Shown here piece by piece: positions 34,390-36,528 of a stretch of DNA of 36,528 nt. Source of the DNA: Rhodospirillaceae bacterium bin65 (GTDB lineage Bacteria > Pseudomonadota > Alphaproteobacteria > Bin65); contig MPMX01000044.1 in the NCBI GenBank assembly GCA_002238725.1, positions 1-36,528 of the forward strand, read 5' to 3'. The notes beneath the pieces were generated by a model. The model saw only the letters and a program-made list of their open reading frames with translations. It had not been told where the DNA came from and did no database searches. The number at the start of each line of letters is the position of its first letter. Within the stretch, counting starts at the first letter, position 1. Position numbers and translations under genes: made by a program.

Positions 34390-35646
34390 TCAGGCCCCGA
34401 GTTCGCTGAACGGCAGGAAATCCACCGTCATGCCGGCCCGGATATCGGTTGTATCCTCCGGCAGTTCGACGAGGCCGCTCGCAGTGGTCATCGACGACAG
34501 GATGCCGGCACCCTGCCGGGCGAACTTGCGCGCGGTCCAGCCCCCGGCGCAAGGCTCCAGCGTCGCGCGCACCCATTCGCGCCGGTTGGCCTTCTTGCGA
34601 TGGTCGAAGCCGGCGCGCACCGGGAACAGCTTCGGGACATGCACGCGCGCGCCTGAGAGCCGGTCGATCAGCGGCCGGGCGAAGCGCAGGAAGGTCACCA
34701 TGACGGCGACCGGGTTGCCCGGCAGGCCGACGAAGGGCGTGCGGCCGATCTGGCCGAGCGCGACCGGCCGGCCCGGCTTGATGGCGAGGCGCCAGAAATG
34801 GATCTGCCCGAGGCTCTCGACTGCGGCGCGGACATGGTCCTCCTCGCCGACGCTCACGCCGCCGGAGGTCAGCACCAGGTCGTGGGCCGCGCCCGCTTCG
34901 GCCAGCGCGCCCGTTATCGTCGCCCGGTCGTCGGGCAGGATGCCGAGGTCGGAGACGATGCAGCCGAGCTGTTCGAGCAGGCCGGCGAGCGCAAAGCGGT
35001 TGGCGTCGTAGACCGCGCCCGCGCCGGCCGCCGCGCCCGGTTCGCGCAGTTCGTTGCCGGTCGAGAACAGGGCGGCGCGCAGCCGGGCGCGCACCGGCAG
35101 GTCTGCCAGCCCGACCGAGGCGGCGAGGCCGAGGTCCTGCGGGCGCAGGCGCTGGCCGGCGTCGAGAATGACCGCGCCTTTTTCGACATCCTCGCCGGCG
35201 AAGCGCCGGTTCGCGCCCTGTTTGATGCCCGGCGCGATGTGCACGCTGCCGCCGTCCTCGCGGCAGTCCTCCTGCATCATCACGGTGTCGAAGCCGGCCG
35301 GCATGACGGCGCCGGTGAAGATGCGCACCGCGCCGCTGGCGCCGGAATCGGCGAGGGCGGGCGCGTCGCCGGCGGCGATCCGGCCGATGATGGGCAGGCA
35401 GGTCTCGCCATCGGGATCGAGTTCGGCGAAGCGTACGGCGTAGCCGTCGACCGCCGAATTGTCGTGCGGCGGCACCGAGCGGCCGGCCCGGATATCCTCG
35501 GCCAGAATGCGGCCGAGCGCTTCCCGCAGCGCCGCGGTCTCGATCTCCGCCACCACGGAAATCCGCTCCTCCAGCAGGGCGAGCGCGTCGTCCAGCGGCG
35601 TCAGGCCGCCGCCGAAGGCGAAGCAATCGTCGCTGAGTTGGGCCAT
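34390..35646 (-). CDS. moeA: molybdopterin molybdenumtransferase
   Basis: MoeA, 418 residues from the ATG at 35646, inserts molybdate into adenylated molybdopterin. Family marks are the N-terminal LTPLDDALALLEERI, VPPHDNSAVDGYAV, the active-site loop LTSGGVSVGEEDHV, KPGRPVALGQ and VGLPGNPVAVMV, then the MoeA_C domain with RREWVRATLE. The start lies inside a 13-bp near-tandem duplication (GCCATGTCAG, CTA, GCCATGTCAG) that also carries the mobB stop. No Shine-Dalgarno sequence is visible, so translation may depend on coupling to mobB. A longer frame to 35706 is the shadow of mobB. Confidence 0.95.
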   Translation of the reverse strand: MAQLSDDCFAFGGGLTPLDDALALLEERISVVAEIETAALREALGRILAEDIRAGRSVPPHDNSAVDGYAVRFAELDPDGETCLPIIGRIAAGDAPALADSGASGAVRIFTGAVMPAGFDTVMMQEDCREDGGSVHIAPGIKQGANRRFAGEDVEKGAVILDAGQRLRPQDLGLAASVGLADLPVRARLRAALFSTGNELREPGAAAGAGAVYDANRFALAGLLEQLGCIVSDLGILPDDRATITGALAEAGAAHDLVLTSGGVSVGEEDHVRAAVESLGQIHFWRLAIKPGRPVALGQIGRTPFVGLPGNPVAVMVTFLRFARPLIDRLSGARVHVPKLFPVRAGFDHRKKANRREWVRATLEPCAGGWTARKFARQGAGILSSMTTASGLVELPEDTTDIRAGMTVDFLPFSELGA

Positions 35647-35660
35647 GTCAGCTAGCCATG

Positions 35661-36191
35661 TCAGGCGGCGCCCCGTTCGGCGGCGCGCAGGCCCAGATGA
35701 TCGCAAATGAAGTCGGCAACCGCCTCCGGCGCATCCAGGTCCAGGACCGGCCGGCCGGCGTCCTCCAGCGGCCCGTCGCTGGCGATCGCGATCACCGCCG
35801 GGTCGCCGGCGGCGAGCAGGGGATGGCCGAGCGCCGGGCGGTGGACCTCGATCTTAGCGTGGGGCAGGCGCTTGAAGCCCTCGACGATCAGCAGGTCGAC
35901 CGGGCTCATGCGGGCGATCAGCTCGTCCAGCGCCGGCTCGCGCCGGCCGCGCAATTCGTGGACCAGGGCCCAGCGGGTCGCCGAGGAGACGACGGATTCG
36001 ACCGCGCCGGCCGCGCGGTGGCGGTGGCTGTCCTTGCCCGGAAAGTCGACCTCGAAACCATCATGGGCGTGCTTGACCGTCGAGACGGCAAAGCCCCGGC
36101 CGGTCAGCACCGGCAGCAGCCGGGTGACCAGCGTCGTCTTCCCGCTGCCCTTCCAGCCCGCAACCCCGATGATCCGCCGCCCCGCATCCAT
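35661..36191 (-). CDS. mobB: molybdopterin-guanine dinucleotide biosynthesis protein MobB
   Basis: MobB, 176 residues, is the GTP-binding accessory protein of guanine-dinucleotide cofactor formation. The P-loop is GWKGSGKTTL near the N-terminus, then STVKHAHDGFEVD, the DSHRHRAAGA helix and LLIVEGFKRLPHAKIEVHR, all typical. It is the first gene of mobB-moeA-moaD-tetR. Its partner MobA is not here. The 5' side has no strong Shine-Dalgarno sequence; 100 bases further upstream lie 10-bp iterated TGTCATGAA repeats. Confidence 0.95.
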   Translation of the reverse strand: MDAGRRIIGVAGWKGSGKTTLVTRLLPVLTGRGFAVSTVKHAHDGFEVDFPGKDSHRHRAAGAVESVVSSATRWALVHELRGRREPALDELIARMSPVDLLIVEGFKRLPHAKIEVHRPALGHPLLAAGDPAVIAIASDGPLEDAGRPVLDLDAPEAVADFICDHLGLRAAERGAA

Positions 36192-36528
36192 TAAGCCAAT
36201 GTAGGACGACGGCGCGGCGGGGGGAACGGGGACCGGAGCCGCCGGCCGAAGGCGGGCCGCCGGGCCGCGGGGGTAATGGGATGTCGCCCTGTGTCATGAA
36301 ATGTCATGAATTGTCATGATCCGTCGTCAGCGCTCCTGTTCCATACCACCGTGCCGCCCCGGACCCCGATCCGGGGCCCACAGTGCCGATCCGAATGTCC
36401 TTCGCCTGTGGCCCCTTCGACACGCTCAGGGCAGGCCCCTGGGCCCCGGATCTCCGCTGCGCTCCGTCCGGGGTAACGATGGAGGGTGAGACAAGGGACC
36501 GGCAGATGCGTCATGAAATGTCATGTTT
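36192..36528. repeat. mobB upstream gap: iterated 10-bp repeats and REP-like elements
   Basis: Right-edge gap of 337 bases with no supported gene. Three head-to-tail 10-bp units begin TGTCATGAA, TGTCATGAA and TGTCATGAT at 36292-36320. Two more, CGTCATGAAA and TGTCATGTTT, end the window at 36509-36528. Between them are a hairpin CCCCG-ATC-CGGGG at 36364-36376, a CCCTTCGACACGCTCAGGGC dispersed core at 36413-36432, and a CCCCGGATC ... GTCCGGGG inverted pair near 36443-36475. The 10-bp phasing would put the TCATGA cores on one face of the helix. A function in controlling mobB is possible but unproven. Confidence 0.6.

Overview
The window is a GC-rich, densely packed bacterial chromosome segment. 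Its gene order points to an alphaproteobacterium, probably Rhodospirillales-like or a relative; this is inferred from gene content and synteny, not from a marker gene. Pointers are the argH / small lipoprotein / lysA / DUF4175 (TIGR02302) row with a divergent tlpA, the zinc-ribbon / ftsE / ftsX / ydcF / plsC row, the thrB-rnhA pair, and an ethylmalonyl-CoA-pathway mesaconyl-CoA hydratase. Nothing in it is phage-like, and there is no IS element, tRNA, rRNA or CRISPR array.

Layout. 0-4.6 kb (minus): a peptide/nickel-type ABC transporter (two permeases, two ATPases) with no binding protein beside it. Its last ATPase reads in frame into a complete short-chain dehydrogenase. 4.6-5.0 kb: a cluster of dispersed repeats. 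5.0-9.1 kb (minus): the succinate dehydrogenase operon sdhC-D-A-B, with a small YgiT-type zinc-finger gene wedged between sdhA and sdhB and a YdhR-like monooxygenase after sdhB. 9.4-11.2 kb (minus): a FitAB/VapBC-type toxin-antitoxin pair downstream of mesaconyl-CoA hydratase. 11.2-12.15 kb: a repeat-rich island without a convincing gene. 12.15-18.3 kb: tlpA (minus), then argH, lptM-like, lysA and a DUF4175 protein (plus). 18.3-21.9 kb: zinc-ribbon membrane protein (minus), then ftsE, ftsX, ydcF-like, plsC (plus). 21.9-24.5 kb: divergent marR and metallo-hydrolase genes around a clear palindrome, then an NMT1-type binding protein. 24.6-28.2 kb (minus): a beheaded DUF5615 toxin remnant, a CNT nucleoside transporter, an RNase HI-VOC fusion and homoserine kinase. 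28.3-33.5 kb (plus): a two-CDGSH Fe-S protein, then a tandem glycine riboswitch leading gcvT-gcvH-gcvP. 33.5-36.2 kb (minus): mobB-moeA-moaD-tetR. The right end carries 10-bp iterated repeats and REP-like elements.

How the parts fit. Most genes are core metabolism: succinate oxidation, arginine/lysine/threonine synthesis, glycine cleavage under a glycine riboswitch, molybdopterin assembly, envelope and division. The unusual content lies in the seams: two gene fusions, an orphan antitoxin-like zinc finger inside the sdh operon, a truncated toxin fused to the end of its neighbour, and the 11.2-12.15 kb island. In the island, two copies of a degenerate element sit downstream of a strong predicted promoter. 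I saw no single large undescribed system; the island and the two fusions are the best candidates for new biology.
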